DNA from: an uncultured Gammaproteobacteria bacterium
GTDB lineage: Bacteria; Pseudomonadota; Gammaproteobacteria; SZUA-140
Assembly (NCBI GenBank): GCA_945787585.1
Contig: CALZIG010000263.1
Location: 1-6,081 of the forward strand
DNA length: 6,081 bases
Direction: 5' to 3'
Part shown: in pieces, positions 1 through 6,081 of the stretch
Layout of the letters: each line of letters begins with the position of its first letter
Numbering within the stretch: position 1 is the first letter of the stretch
Position numbers and translations under genes: made by a program
The notes under the pieces: model-generated
What the model was told of the DNA's origin: nothing
The model's database searches: none
Seen by the model: only the letters and a program-made list of their open reading frames with translations

Positions 1-535
1 AGGCGCGCAAGCGCAACGGTGTCGGCAGCTCACTCACATCCACCGACGCCCGCATTAAACCAACATAACGGCCCTCTTCTTCAATCAGTTGCTCATCCAG
101 TACCGGCAGGTCCTCCACTGTACCCAGCTGTGCCAGCGCCACTTCCAGCGTTGGAAAGCTCTGCTGTGAGCCGCTGTTTAAATTGGTAACAAGATACTGC
201 CGCGTCAGCGCGTGATATTCGAGTCGGTATCGCTGCTCAAGTTGAGCGACCTCTTCATTCCAGAGGAATTGACGACGCTGCTCAAACTCGATATTGAGCG
301 CCAACACCACCGGCACCCCTTTATGTATCACCTCCATCAGCTTGCCACTTAGCTCGTAGTCAATGCGTGCGTTAAGGTAGTAGACTTTATCGACCAGGCT
401 AACCTTCACCTCTGTGATTTCAAAACGCGCTTCGGCCGCAGCAACATTTGAAAATAGCGCTAACAACAACCCCGCAACACTGGGTAATATCCGCCCCATC
501 AAACCGCGCTGTTCCACTGTGGCGTTACTATACAT
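1..535 (-). CDS. DUF4390 domain protein, predicted exported (3' end outside window)
   Basis: A reading frame starting at 535 on the minus strand stays open to the left edge, giving 178 complete codons. The N-terminus has a hydrophobic stretch (residues 17-30, SVAGLLLALF core) ending in NVAAAEA, which looks like a Sec signal peptide cut near residue 34 or 36. The rest matches my memory of DUF4390: YYLNARIDYELS (52-63), HKGVPVVLALNIEF (71-84), YRLEYHALTRQYLV (103-116) and VSELPTPLRL (167-176) near the C-terminus. Family members are roughly 190-200 residues, so only a short tail should be missing. The family has no known function; export to the periplasm is inferred. The ATG lies 2 nt after the rsmB stop, suggesting translational coupling. 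An internal ATG (codon 13, 499-497) also leaves an intact signal peptide and could be the true start; neither has a strong ribosome binding site. In many relatives a NtrY-like histidine kinase gene follows, which cannot be seen here. Confidence 0.87.
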   Translation of the reverse strand, partial: MYSNATVEQRGLMGRILPSVAGLLLALFSNVAAAEARFEITEVKVSLVDKVYYLNARIDYELSGKLMEVIHKGVPVVLALNIEFEQRRQFLWNEEVAQLEQRYRLEYHALTRQYLVTNLNSGSQQSFPTLEVALAQLGTVEDLPVLDEQLIEEEGRYVGLMRASVDVSELPTPLRLRA

Positions 536-537
536 CC

Positions 538-1857
538 CTATCCAGTCGTTTTCTGCAACGGCGCATAGTAAAAGCCATCCATTTCATTTTCCCCAGGCAG
601 TATCTGCCTTCCCAGCGGCATTGCACGCCCCCATAAAGCTGTGATCAGCAGTGCCTCTGCATCATGATGGGTTTCCACAAATCTTTCAATCTGAAGATGG
701 TTTTCCTGCGGCAATATAGAACAGGTGGCGTACAGCAGCCGCCCGCCCGGCGCCAGTAGTGGCCACATCGCTTCAAGAATTTCACCCTGTAGCTTCACTA
801 ACACGGCGATATCTTCTGCGCGACGCAGCCATTTAATATCGGGATGACGACGAATCACGCCGGATGCCGAGCACGGTGCATCCAGTAAAATGCGGTCAAA
901 CTGTTTACCGTCCCACCACTCATCGGGACGACTGGCATCACCCTGCACCACCGTTGCAGGTAACTTTAGACGCGCCAGATTTTCATGCACACTCTGTAGG
1001 CGCTGTTCATCAATCTCGACCGCCACCACTTCAGTCAACGCGGTCTCCTGCTCAAGGAGATGGCAACACTTACCGCCCGGCGCCGCACAGGCGTCGAGGA
1101 CCCGCTGACCCGGTGCCAGCGCCAGCAACTCGGCCGCCAGCTGCGCTGCACCATCCTGCACCGAGACATGTCCGGCACTAAAACCGGGCAGTCGTTCGAC
1201 ATCCACCGGTTGCGTCAATCGAATTGCCGTAGGCACATGCGCCATCGCTGTCGCCGCGATATCATCTGCCTGCAAACGCTGGAGATAATCCTCTCGTGTG
1301 CTGTGTGCCGGATTGATGCGCAACGTCATCGGCGGGTACTGATTATTAGCGGCGACAATCGACTGCCATTCGCCAGGCCAGTTTTCACGGATCAACGTCA
1401 ATAACCACTGCGGATGGGCGCACTGCTGTGCGGGCACTTTATCCACCTGCGCCAATAGGGTTTCCTGTTGACGCTGAAAATTCCGTAACACCGCGTTCAC
1501 CAGCCCCTTTGCCCATGACTTGCCGAGTGCATTCACCGCCTCAACGGTCTCGGCGACCACGGCATGCGGCGGGATCCGCATATAGATCAGTTGATAAAGC
1601 CCCAACAAAACCAGACACTCAACGTCGCGATCTTTGCGTTTAAGCGGTTTAGTGATGAGCTGCTGCGCGATCGCCTCCAGTCGCACCGCATAACGCATCA
1701 CGCCGTAACAGAGCTCCTGTGTCAGCGGTCGTTCACTGGGATCGGACAACTTCGCCAACTGCGCTGGCAATGAAGCACTCAATGAACGTCCATCAACCAT
1801 CACTCGCAGTAGCGTCTTGACGGCCACGTCGCGTGCCTTCAGCTGCTTTTTTTTCAT
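538..1857 (-). CDS. rsmB: 16S rRNA (cytosine-967-C5)-methyltransferase RsmB
   Basis: RsmB (also Fmu/Sun) methylates C967 of 16S rRNA using S-adenosylmethionine, acting on the RNA before 30S assembly. The 439-residue product is close to the 429 of E. coli. Residues about 5-130 form the NusB-like RNA-binding domain (ELCYGVMRYAVRLE at 48-61, AKGLVNAVLRNF at 116-127). The Rossmann methyltransferase domain fills about 225-437: SAM motif I LDACAAPGGK at 254-263, acidic motif VAVEIDEQRL at 278-287, motif IV DAPCSASGVIRRHPDIKW at 326-343 with Cys329, and motif VI YATCS at 376-380 with Cys379, the expected nucleophile. The end, DGFYYAPLQK at 427-436, is typical of the family. The ATG is 9 nt after the fmt stop with no strong Shine-Dalgarno, and is followed by Lys-Lys-Lys codons containing eight adenines in a row. 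All catalytic residues are present. Confidence 0.97.
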   Translation of the reverse strand: MKKKQLKARDVAVKTLLRVMVDGRSLSASLPAQLAKLSDPSERPLTQELCYGVMRYAVRLEAIAQQLITKPLKRKDRDVECLVLLGLYQLIYMRIPPHAVVAETVEAVNALGKSWAKGLVNAVLRNFQRQQETLLAQVDKVPAQQCAHPQWLLTLIRENWPGEWQSIVAANNQYPPMTLRINPAHSTREDYLQRLQADDIAATAMAHVPTAIRLTQPVDVERLPGFSAGHVSVQDGAAQLAAELLALAPGQRVLDACAAPGGKCCHLLEQETALTEVVAVEIDEQRLQSVHENLARLKLPATVVQGDASRPDEWWDGKQFDRILLDAPCSASGVIRRHPDIKWLRRAEDIAVLVKLQGEILEAMWPLLAPGGRLLYATCSILPQENHLQIERFVETHHDAEALLITALWGRAMPLGRQILPGENEMDGFYYAPLQKTTG

Positions 1858-1866
1858 CGTTCGCGC

Positions 1867-2811
1867 TTACCCACCCAACCGGGCGCCGCATTCGAGCGCA
1901 AAGGCATTAAGAAAATCACTGCTGCTCACCTGCCGCCCCCCCGGCAGTTGCACCTGTAAAAGTCGCAACACGCCATTGCCGGTGGCCACGTCGATGCCCG
2001 CTTTAGTGGCGTCGATCACTGTGCCCGGTGCCGCATCGTTATCCCCGCTGATTGAAAGTACCTGCCACACACGTAGACGCTGGCCATCGGGCAGCAGGGT
2101 GTAGGCCACCGGCCACGGATTAAAGGCGTTGACCTGTCTGCGAATCTCGTCCGCGGCACGGTGCCAGTCGATCAGCGCCTCTTTTTTATCGATCTTATGG
2201 GCGTAACAGGCGAGTGCATCATCCTGCGCTTCACCCTTCACCGTACCATCACTAATCTGTGCCAGTGTGCTCAACACCGCCTCGGCACCGAGTGCTGCGA
2301 GTCTGTCGTGGAGCTGCCCGCCGGTTTCATCGGCACTGATCTCACACGGCCGTCGCTCCAGCATCGCACCGGTATCGAGCCCTTTATCCATCTGAATAAT
2401 GGTGATGCCTGTCGCGGTGTCACCGGCGATGATGGCGCGCTGAATTGGCGCCGCGCCGCGCCAACGCGGCAGCAGTGATGCATGGATATTGATGCAGCCG
2501 TGCTGCGGTGCCTGCAATACTTCAACCGGCAAGATCAGACCGTAAGCCACCACCACCATCACATCCGCCTCATGCGCCAGTAACGCCGCCTGCACGGCGG
2601 CATCACGCAGGGTTTGAGGCTGATAGACCGGCACCTTGTGTGCCAGCGCTGCCTGTTTCACCGGGCCTGCGGTCAACTTACGGCCACGCCCGGCAGGGCG
2701 ATCCGGTTGAGTATAGACGGCACAAACCTCGTGCGGTGAGGCGAGCAGCGCGCGCAGCGCCACCGCCGCAAACTCGGGGGTGCCGGCAAAAATAATCTTC
2801 AATGGTTTCAA
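1867..2811 (-). CDS. fmt: Methionyl-tRNA formyltransferase
   Basis: Fmt transfers the formyl group from 10-formyltetrahydrofolate to Met-tRNAfMet so that initiation uses N-formylmethionine; it is cytoplasmic. The 314-residue length is nearly that of E. coli (315). The N-terminal formyltransferase domain (about 3-205) opens with LKIIFAGTPEFA, has the tRNA-contacting loop TQPDRPAGRGRKL at 34-46, AYGLILP at 89-95, and the signature NIHASLLPRWRGAAPIQRA at 108-126. The catalytic Asn108, His110 and Asp146 (MDKGLDTG at 141-148) are all present. The C-terminal beta-barrel tRNA-binding domain follows, with NAFNPWPVAYT at 228-238. The start is TTG: an in-frame TGA lies 11 codons upstream with no ATG or GTG between, and the next candidate, codon 4, is also TTG. 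It sits 52 nt after def and 9 nt before rsmB, in the usual def-fmt-rsmB operon. Confidence 0.97.
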   Translation of the reverse strand: MKPLKIIFAGTPEFAAVALRALLASPHEVCAVYTQPDRPAGRGRKLTAGPVKQAALAHKVPVYQPQTLRDAAVQAALLAHEADVMVVVAYGLILPVEVLQAPQHGCINIHASLLPRWRGAAPIQRAIIAGDTATGITIIQMDKGLDTGAMLERRPCEISADETGGQLHDRLAALGAEAVLSTLAQISDGTVKGEAQDDALACYAHKIDKKEALIDWHRAADEIRRQVNAFNPWPVAYTLLPDGQRLRVWQVLSISGDNDAAPGTVIDATKAGIDVATGNGVLRLLQVQLPGGRQVSSSDFLNAFALECGARLGG

Positions 2812-2825
2812 TCCCCTCTCTCCCC
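2812..2825 (-). promoter_or_regulatory. Purine-rich ribosome binding region before the fmt TTG start
   Basis: Read on the minus strand, GGGGAGAGAGGGGA directly precedes the TTG. It offers a GGGGAG copy with 8 nt spacing and further partial Shine-Dalgarno matches closer in. This supports initiation at this TTG rather than at codon 4, and may compensate for the weak start codon. The exact pairing register cannot be decided from sequence alone. Confidence 0.55.
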
Positions 2826-2863
2826 GTAATCCGCCAGGCCATCAGGCCAGACGAAGGTCCTGA

Positions 2864-3367
2864 TCACATCGAAAAACGGCGCTGCTTTTCCATCTTTTTC
2901 TGAATACGATTACGCTTGATTTCACTCAGGTAATCCACAAATAGCTTACCATCAAGGTGATCAGTCTCATGCTGGATACAGACCGCCAATATGCCCTCGA
3001 CCTCCATTTCGAAGGGTTCACCATCACGCCCCAGTGCGCGCACCTTGATCTGTTGGGCGCGCTCGACGTTTTCATGGAAACCGGGCACCGAGAGACAGCC
3101 CTCTTCCATCACCTCCACACCATCATACGAAACGATCTCCGGATTGATCAGGCAGCGTGGATCATCCCCCTTCGGCGAGGTATCGACAACAATAATCCGC
3201 TTTGTGACGTTCACCTGCGGCGCCGCCAACCCGATGCCCGGCGCGGCGTACATCGTCTCCAGCATATCGTCGAGCAGCTGCCGAATTTCGTCATCAACGG
3301 AGACAACCGGCGTAGAAATGAGTCGCAAACGGGGATCTGGGTAATGCAAAATGTGAAGAAGTGCCAT
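2864..3367 (-). CDS. def: Peptide deformylase (type I, metal-dependent)
   Basis: Deformylase removes the N-formyl group from nascent proteins at the ribosome exit, reversing what fmt adds. The 167-residue product carries all three defining motifs: GIGLAAPQ at 44-51, EEGCLSVPG at 88-96 with the metal ligand Cys91, and QHETDHLDG at 132-140 with ligands His133 and His137 and catalytic Glu134. The N-terminus ([15 protein letters not shown]) aligns with the usual start, and the basic C-terminal helix ([14 protein letters not shown]) is the ribosome-binding extension known from E. coli. Length and motifs match the classical gammaproteobacterial housekeeping enzyme. It is the first gene of the leftward operon; the upstream region up to the divergent LysM gene must contain its promoter. 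The Shine-Dalgarno is weak (ACGGA, about 9 nt before the ATG). Confidence 0.98.
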   Translation of the reverse strand: MALLHILHYPDPRLRLISTPVVSVDDEIRQLLDDMLETMYAAPGIGLAAPQVNVTKRIIVVDTSPKGDDPRCLINPEIVSYDGVEVMEEGCLSVPGFHENVERAQQIKVRALGRDGEPFEMEVEGILAVCIQHETDHLDGKLFVDYLSEIKRNRIQKKMEKQRRFSM

Positions 3368-3455
3368 GTGTTGTCCGTTAACCTAATCAGAAGGGTTGAT
3401 TTTGAAACGATCGAAGGGCGTGATGATACCGAATTTTACCCCATTCATGCCATTT

Positions 3456-3484
3456 TTGCCGTGCATTAAGGTTTTCACTAAAAT
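3456..3484 (+). promoter_or_regulatory. Candidate sigma70-type promoter for the LysM gene
   Basis: TTGCCG (3456-3461, 4 of 6 to TTGACA) and TAAAAT (3479-3484, 5 of 6 to TATAAT) are separated by exactly 17 nt. Transcription would start near 3491, leaving a leader of about 50 nt before the ATG at 3541. The position and spacing are good, but a match of this quality can arise by chance in AT-rich intergenic DNA; this is inference only. Confidence 0.38.
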
Positions 3485-3531
3485 CGGTCGAAAACAGATA
3501 GTTGCCATTATGATGACCATTGATGATGAAA

Positions 3532-3535
3532 GAGG
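3532..3535 (+). promoter_or_regulatory. Ribosome binding site that picks the LysM gene start
   Basis: GAGG, within AAAGAGG, sits 5 nt before the ATG at 3541. The in-frame upstream alternatives (TTG 3520, ATG 3523, ATG 3526) have no comparable purine-rich site before them, so 3541 is preferred. It also gives a signal peptide with a normal short n-region. Confidence 0.6.
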
Positions 3536-3540
3536 CGTTC

Positions 3541-4608
3541 ATGTTTAAAGGATATATTTTACCCAGTCTGCTTGCGATCGTGCTGATATTACCGACGACA
3601 GCGACGATTGCAGACAATGTCAGCCTCAAAGAAGGGCACCCAGACCGTCACACAGTCGCCAAAGGCGACACGCTGTGGGACATTGCGGGTAAATTCCTGC
3701 GAGATCCATGGTTATGGCCCGAGATCTGGGAGATCAATCCAGACATTGACAACCCCCATCTCATCTATCCCGGCGACGTGATTTTTCTCGAATATGTCGA
3801 TGGCAAACCAGTATTAAAGGTCGACCGTGGCGAAGCCAGCCGTCAACGTAGCGCAATGAGCGACCCGAATACGGTGATTCTCTCCCCTTTTCCACGCGCC
3901 ACAAAACTGGATCACGCCATTCCGACCATCCCGTATGACGCGATACGCCAGTTTCTTGATCATCCCACGATCATGACCCCTGAAGAGGTCAAAAATGCTG
4001 CCTACGTCACCGCCAGCGAAGAAGGCCGCCTGATCAGCGGGACCTCACATCGACTGTATGTGCGCGGTATCCCGAACACCTACTCAGAGTTTGATATCGT
4101 GCGTCCCGGCAGGCCTTATTACAACGACCCCAAGCGCAAAAAAGATATTCTGGGCTATGAGGCCATCAGACTCGCCACCGCCAACGTCGAGGCGTTTGGC
4201 GATCCGGCCACGCTACGCATCAAACACTCCGCTCGCGAAGTGCTGATTGGTGATCGTCTGATTCCCAGCCGACAACAGGCGATCAGCCAAAACTTTCACC
4301 CCAAGGCGCCTGAAGAGCAGGTGACGGGGCAGATTATCTCTGTGCCCGCCGGGATCACCCGTGTGTCACAATTTCAGATTGCCGTCATCAACATCGGCAC
4401 CAATCAGGGCCTCAAAACAGGCAACATTCTCTCGGTGTTCCAGAAAGGCGAACGCGTACGCGACCCGATCACCCGCAGAAACATCCAGCTTCCGGATGAG
4501 CGTGCCGGGGTGATGATGGTCGTGCGTACCCTGGATCGCTTCAGCTATGTGCTGGTGATGGAGGCGTCGCGCGACATTCGCCTCTATGATATGGTAAGAA
4601 ACCCCTAG
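3541..4608 (+). CDS. tsaP: LysM peptidoglycan-binding protein, TsaP-like
   Basis: The chosen start gives 355 residues. Residues 5-20 are hydrophobic and followed by TATIADN, a likely Sec signal peptide cut near residue 24, so the protein is exported. A single LysM domain spans about 36-83 (HTVAKGDTLWDIAGKFL at 37-53, NPHLIYPGDVIFL at 71-83). The rest has no catalytic motif; the C-terminal part (about 262-355: GQIISVPAGI, INIGTNQGLKTGNILSVF, AGVMMVVRTLDRFSYVLVM) resembles the FlgT-C-like domain of TsaP. TsaP of Neisseria and Pseudomonas aeruginosa (PA0020) binds peptidoglycan and surrounds the type IV pilus secretin PilQ. PA0020 likewise lies divergent from def-fmt, which supports the assignment. 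Function here is inferred from architecture and context; no pilus gene is visible. A start at 3523 would add six residues. No terminator is evident before dprA. Confidence 0.8.
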   Translation: MFKGYILPSLLAIVLILPTTATIADNVSLKEGHPDRHTVAKGDTLWDIAGKFLRDPWLWPEIWEINPDIDNPHLIYPGDVIFLEYVDGKPVLKVDRGEASRQRSAMSDPNTVILSPFPRATKLDHAIPTIPYDAIRQFLDHPTIMTPEEVKNAAYVTASEEGRLISGTSHRLYVRGIPNTYSEFDIVRPGRPYYNDPKRKKDILGYEAIRLATANVEAFGDPATLRIKHSAREVLIGDRLIPSRQQAISQNFHPKAPEEQVTGQIISVPAGITRVSQFQIAVINIGTNQGLKTGNILSVFQKGERVRDPITRRNIQLPDERAGVMMVVRTLDRFSYVLVMEASRDIRLYDMVRNP

Positions 4609-4717
4609 ATTAATATCAGACCAATCGTAATTAATCACGTGATTGATCTAACGGGGCTAAACTAGACCACCAGACACCACGCGAACACGGAACGTTCGCC
4701 TTGAAATAGATAAACTG
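4609..4717. other. Intergenic region between tsaP-like gene and dprA
   Basis: This 109-nt gap separates two genes on the same strand and is long enough to hold a dprA promoter, but no -35/-10 pair with acceptable spacing is visible (TTGATC at 4643 and TAAACT at 4658 are only 9 nt apart). It contains the AATCACGTGATT palindrome listed separately and a small inverted repeat, GCGAAC (4681-4686) and GTTCGC (4694-4699), with a 7-nt loop and no following T run. dprA itself has only a poor Shine-Dalgarno. Confidence 0.5.
4630..4647. repeat. Palindrome before dprA, possible operator
   Basis: AATCACGTGATT (4633-4644) is a perfect 12-bp palindrome. Counting outward, the symmetry extends to 18 bp (4630-4647) with a single mismatched pair, flanked by a direct TTAAT/TTGAT-like half-site appearance. 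It is 74 nt before the dprA ATG, a place where a dimeric regulator could act. I do not recognise a specific regulator consensus. Without a T run it is not a rho-independent terminator. Confidence 0.4.
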
Positions 4718-5875
4718 ATGCCACCAGAAAATGGAATTTCTGTTTCTGAAGATGAGCTGAGCCACTGGCTGGCGCTCCTGCTCACCCCCGGAATCGGCTC
4801 ACGCCGCTTTCAGGCCCTGCTGAAACGGGTCGGTTCACCACGTGAAATCTTTGCGACCCCTCCCAAACAACTGATTGATGCCAAAGCCATTCCCAAATCA
4901 GTGGCGGCACGTCTCGCCACGCCCGACTGGCCACAAGTCGAAAAACAGCTCAACTGGCTACGGCAGCCGGACCATTACATCATCACCTGCGCCGACCCGC
5001 GCTATCCCGCCCTATTAAAGGAGACCGCCGATCCACCCCCTGTGCTGTTTATTCAGGGCAATCTGGAGACACTCTGTCGGCAGCAGATCGCCATCGTCGG
5101 TAGCCGCAACCCCTCGCCCGATGGCCGTGAAAATACCTTTGCCTTTGCACGTGACCTGGCGCAGCGCGGCTATGTCATCACCAGCGGGCTAGCCCTCGGG
5201 GTCGACACCGCAGCCCACCACGGCGCACTGGCCAGCAACGGCACCACGCTTGCGGTGATGGGCACCGGGCCCGATTATCGCTATCCCGACAGCAACCGCG
5301 CGCTGGCCGATGAAATTATCCAAAATGGCGCGCTAATCACCGAATTCCCACTCGGTACGCCGCCACTGGCCGAAAATTTCCCTCGCCGCAACCGCATTAT
5401 CAGCGGCATGAGCCTCGGGGTGCTCGTCACTGAGGCGGCACTACGCAGCGGTTCGCTGATTACCGCCCGCAGCGCGCTGGAGCAGGGACGCGAGGTCTTT
5501 GCGATCCCCGGATCGATCCATAATCCGCTCTCCCGAGGGTGGCATGCGCTGCTCCGGGATGGCGCAAAACTTGTTGAAAAAACTCAAGATATCATCGAAG
5601 AACTGGATTCATTGAGCCACTTCGAACCGGCCGATGCACCGCCGGTTCTCGCGCCACTTTTCTCCAAACCCCTCGACGACAAAGAGCAGGCCGTTTTAAG
5701 TGCGCTCGGCTTCGACCCCAGCGCCATCGACACCCTGGTCGAACGCACAGAATTGACTGCCGAGGAACTTTCCGCCATCCTTCTCGTACTTGAATTGCAC
5801 AATTACGTAAAAACGACCCCCGGCGGCCACTATATTCGCAGCGGGATCAATACGGGGAATGAAGGACTTAGTTGA
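4718..5875 (+). CDS. dprA: DNA-processing protein DprA (Smf)
   Basis: DprA binds single-stranded DNA entering by transformation, displaces SSB and loads RecA; it is cytoplasmic. The 385-residue protein has the standard three parts. Residues about 12-70 are the N-terminal helical SAM-like domain (ALLLTPGIGSRRFQALLKRV at 19-38). The Rossmann-like DprA core covers about 90-300: IAIVGSRNPSPDG at 124-136, SGLALGVDTAAHHGAL at 156-171, MGTGPDYRYP at 181-190, and FPRRNRIISGMS with TEAALRSGSLITA at 221-250. The C-terminal winged helix (DML1-like) lies at about 318-376. No domain is missing, so this is the long form. The ATG is the only plausible start, because nearby upstream in-frame codons include none. 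The stop overlaps the smg start by one base, as in the E. coli smf-smg pair. DprA is widespread even in bacteria not known to be competent. Confidence 0.97.
   Translation: MPPENGISVSEDELSHWLALLLTPGIGSRRFQALLKRVGSPREIFATPPKQLIDAKAIPKSVAARLATPDWPQVEKQLNWLRQPDHYIITCADPRYPALLKETADPPPVLFIQGNLETLCRQQIAIVGSRNPSPDGRENTFAFARDLAQRGYVITSGLALGVDTAAHHGALASNGTTLAVMGTGPDYRYPDSNRALADEIIQNGALITEFPLGTPPLAENFPRRNRIISGMSLGVLVTEAALRSGSLITARSALEQGREVFAIPGSIHNPLSRGWHALLRDGAKLVEKTQDIIEELDSLSHFEPADAPPVLAPLFSKPLDDKEQAVLSALGFDPSAIDTLVERTELTAEELSAILLVLELHNYVKTTPGGHYIRSGINTGNEGLS
5861..5866 (+). promoter_or_regulatory. Ribosome binding site for smg inside the dprA end
   Basis: GAAGGA lies 8 nt before the ATG at 5875 and within the last codons of dprA. 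It decides the smg start in favour of 5875 over the in-frame ATG at 5887 (codon 5), which has only a weak GAAAGAAAA stretch ahead of it. E. coli Smg begins at the position equivalent to codon 5. Confidence 0.6.
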
Positions 5876-6081
5876 TGAAAGAAAACATGCTGGACGTGCT
5901 GATGTATCTCTTCGAGCACTATATAAATGAAGAGTCCGAAGTCAGCCCAGATCATGATTCTCTGAAAATCAGCCTTGAAGAGGCGGGGTTTTCACAGGGT
6001 GAAATCGGCAAAGCGTTCCTGTGGCTTGAAGACCTCTCAACGCAGCGCGAAGCCGGCGCCTTTGGCCTGAAAGAGATTGCC
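5875..6081 (+). CDS. smg: Smg family protein, DUF494 (3' end outside window)
   Basis: The first 69 codons are present and open at the right edge. The sequence MLDVLMYLFEHYI (5-17) followed by AGFSQGEIGKAFLWLEDL (37-54) matches the N-terminal half of E. coli Smg (MFDVLMYLFETYI, AGF, LLWLEKL), a small acidic, helical, cytoplasmic protein of about 157 residues. Its molecular role is unknown; the family is almost always found beside dprA. It overlaps the dprA stop in the string TGATG, so translation is probably coupled and the two are co-transcribed. In many gammaproteobacteria topA or a topoisomerase-like zinc-finger gene follows; that lies outside this window. No frame disruption is seen in the part present. 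Confidence 0.93.
   Translation, partial: MKENMLDVLMYLFEHYINEESEVSPDHDSLKISLEEAGFSQGEIGKAFLWLEDLSTQREAGAFGLKEIA

Larger units (their letters stand above)
3368..3540. other. Divergent intergenic region between def and the LysM gene
   Basis: These 173 nt must serve two divergent transcripts. Rightward, a TTGCCG/TAAAAT pair is listed separately. Leftward, towards def, there are two -10-like hexamers on the minus strand, TAAAAT (3438-3433) and TATCAT (3428-3423), but neither has a convincing -35 at 16-18 nt, so the def promoter is not assigned. Just before the LysM gene lie two near-identical tandem units, CCATTATGATGA (3505-3516) and CCATTGATGATGA (3517-3529). No terminator and no RNA gene were recognised. 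Confidence 0.6.

Noticed and set aside
864..1404. Long plus-strand frames opposite rsmB
   Set aside because: They are arginine-, proline- and serine-rich shadows typical of the antisense of a GC-rich gene, and rsmB on the other strand has full-length homology and catalytic motifs.
1847..1854. Run of eight adenines (minus strand) right after the rsmB ATG as a phase-variable or frameshift site
   Set aside because: AAA AAA AAG lysine codons after the start are common in this family (E. coli RsmB also begins MKK), and the frame is intact; no evidence of length variation in a single sequence.
2835..2853. GGCCTGATGGCC hairpin between def and fmt as an attenuator or terminator
   Set aside because: The stem is about 4 bp and no T run follows on the minus strand; the gap is more simply a spacer within an operon.
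3446..3463. TGGCAT on the minus strand as part of a sigma54 promoter for def
   Set aside because: The required GC element (TTGC) is missing at the right distance, and def is a housekeeping gene expected to use sigma70.
3387..3629. 80-codon minus-strand frame covering the def/tsaP intergenic region and the signal peptide of the LysM gene
   Set aside because: It overlaps a better-supported gene antisense, has no recognisable family, and its hydrophobic start is the reverse complement of a signal peptide coding stretch.
4681..4699. GCGAAC/GTTCGC inverted repeat as a terminator of the LysM gene
   Set aside because: The stem is only 6 bp, the loop is 7 nt, and no T run follows; it is too weak to call a terminator.

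Overview
The window is an ordinary but information-dense piece of a gammaproteobacterial chromosome. The basis is the gene order: def-fmt-rsmB on one strand, and divergently a LysM protein, dprA and smg. This is the arrangement around the peptide deformylase locus in Pseudomonas, Escherichia and many sulfur- and methane-oxidising gammaproteobacteria. A DUF4390 gene directly after rsmB, where E. coli and Pseudomonas carry trkA, points away from Enterobacterales and Pseudomonadales towards Chromatiales-, Thiotrichales- or Methylococcales-like lineages; that placement is inference. The sequence is moderately GC-rich, and no mobile element, tRNA, rRNA or CRISPR array is visible.

Left part (1-3367), all on the minus strand and read right to left: def (peptide deformylase), fmt (Met-tRNAfMet formyltransferase), rsmB (16S rRNA m5C967 methyltransferase), then a DUF4390 predicted exported protein that runs off the left edge. 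The gaps are 52, 9 and 2 nt, so this looks like one operon for N-formylmethionine addition and removal plus rRNA modification. The DUF4390 gene was not among the complete reading frames because it is open at the window edge; it was read directly from the sequence.

Centre (3368-3540): a 173-nt divergent intergenic region that must hold the promoters for def (leftward) and for the LysM gene (rightward). A plausible sigma70-type promoter for the rightward gene is visible.

Right part (3541-6081), plus strand: a LysM protein resembling TsaP, the peptidoglycan-binding partner of the type IV pilus secretin; a 109-nt gap with a perfect 12-bp palindrome; dprA (loads RecA onto incoming single-stranded DNA in natural transformation); and the first 69 codons of smg (DUF494), which overlaps dprA by one base. 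A pilus-secretin protein next to a DNA-processing protein is consistent with DNA uptake, but the order is conserved widely enough that it does not prove competence.

I found no convincing undescribed system here. The least understood items are the two conserved genes of unknown function at the edges (DUF4390 and smg) and the palindrome before dprA.
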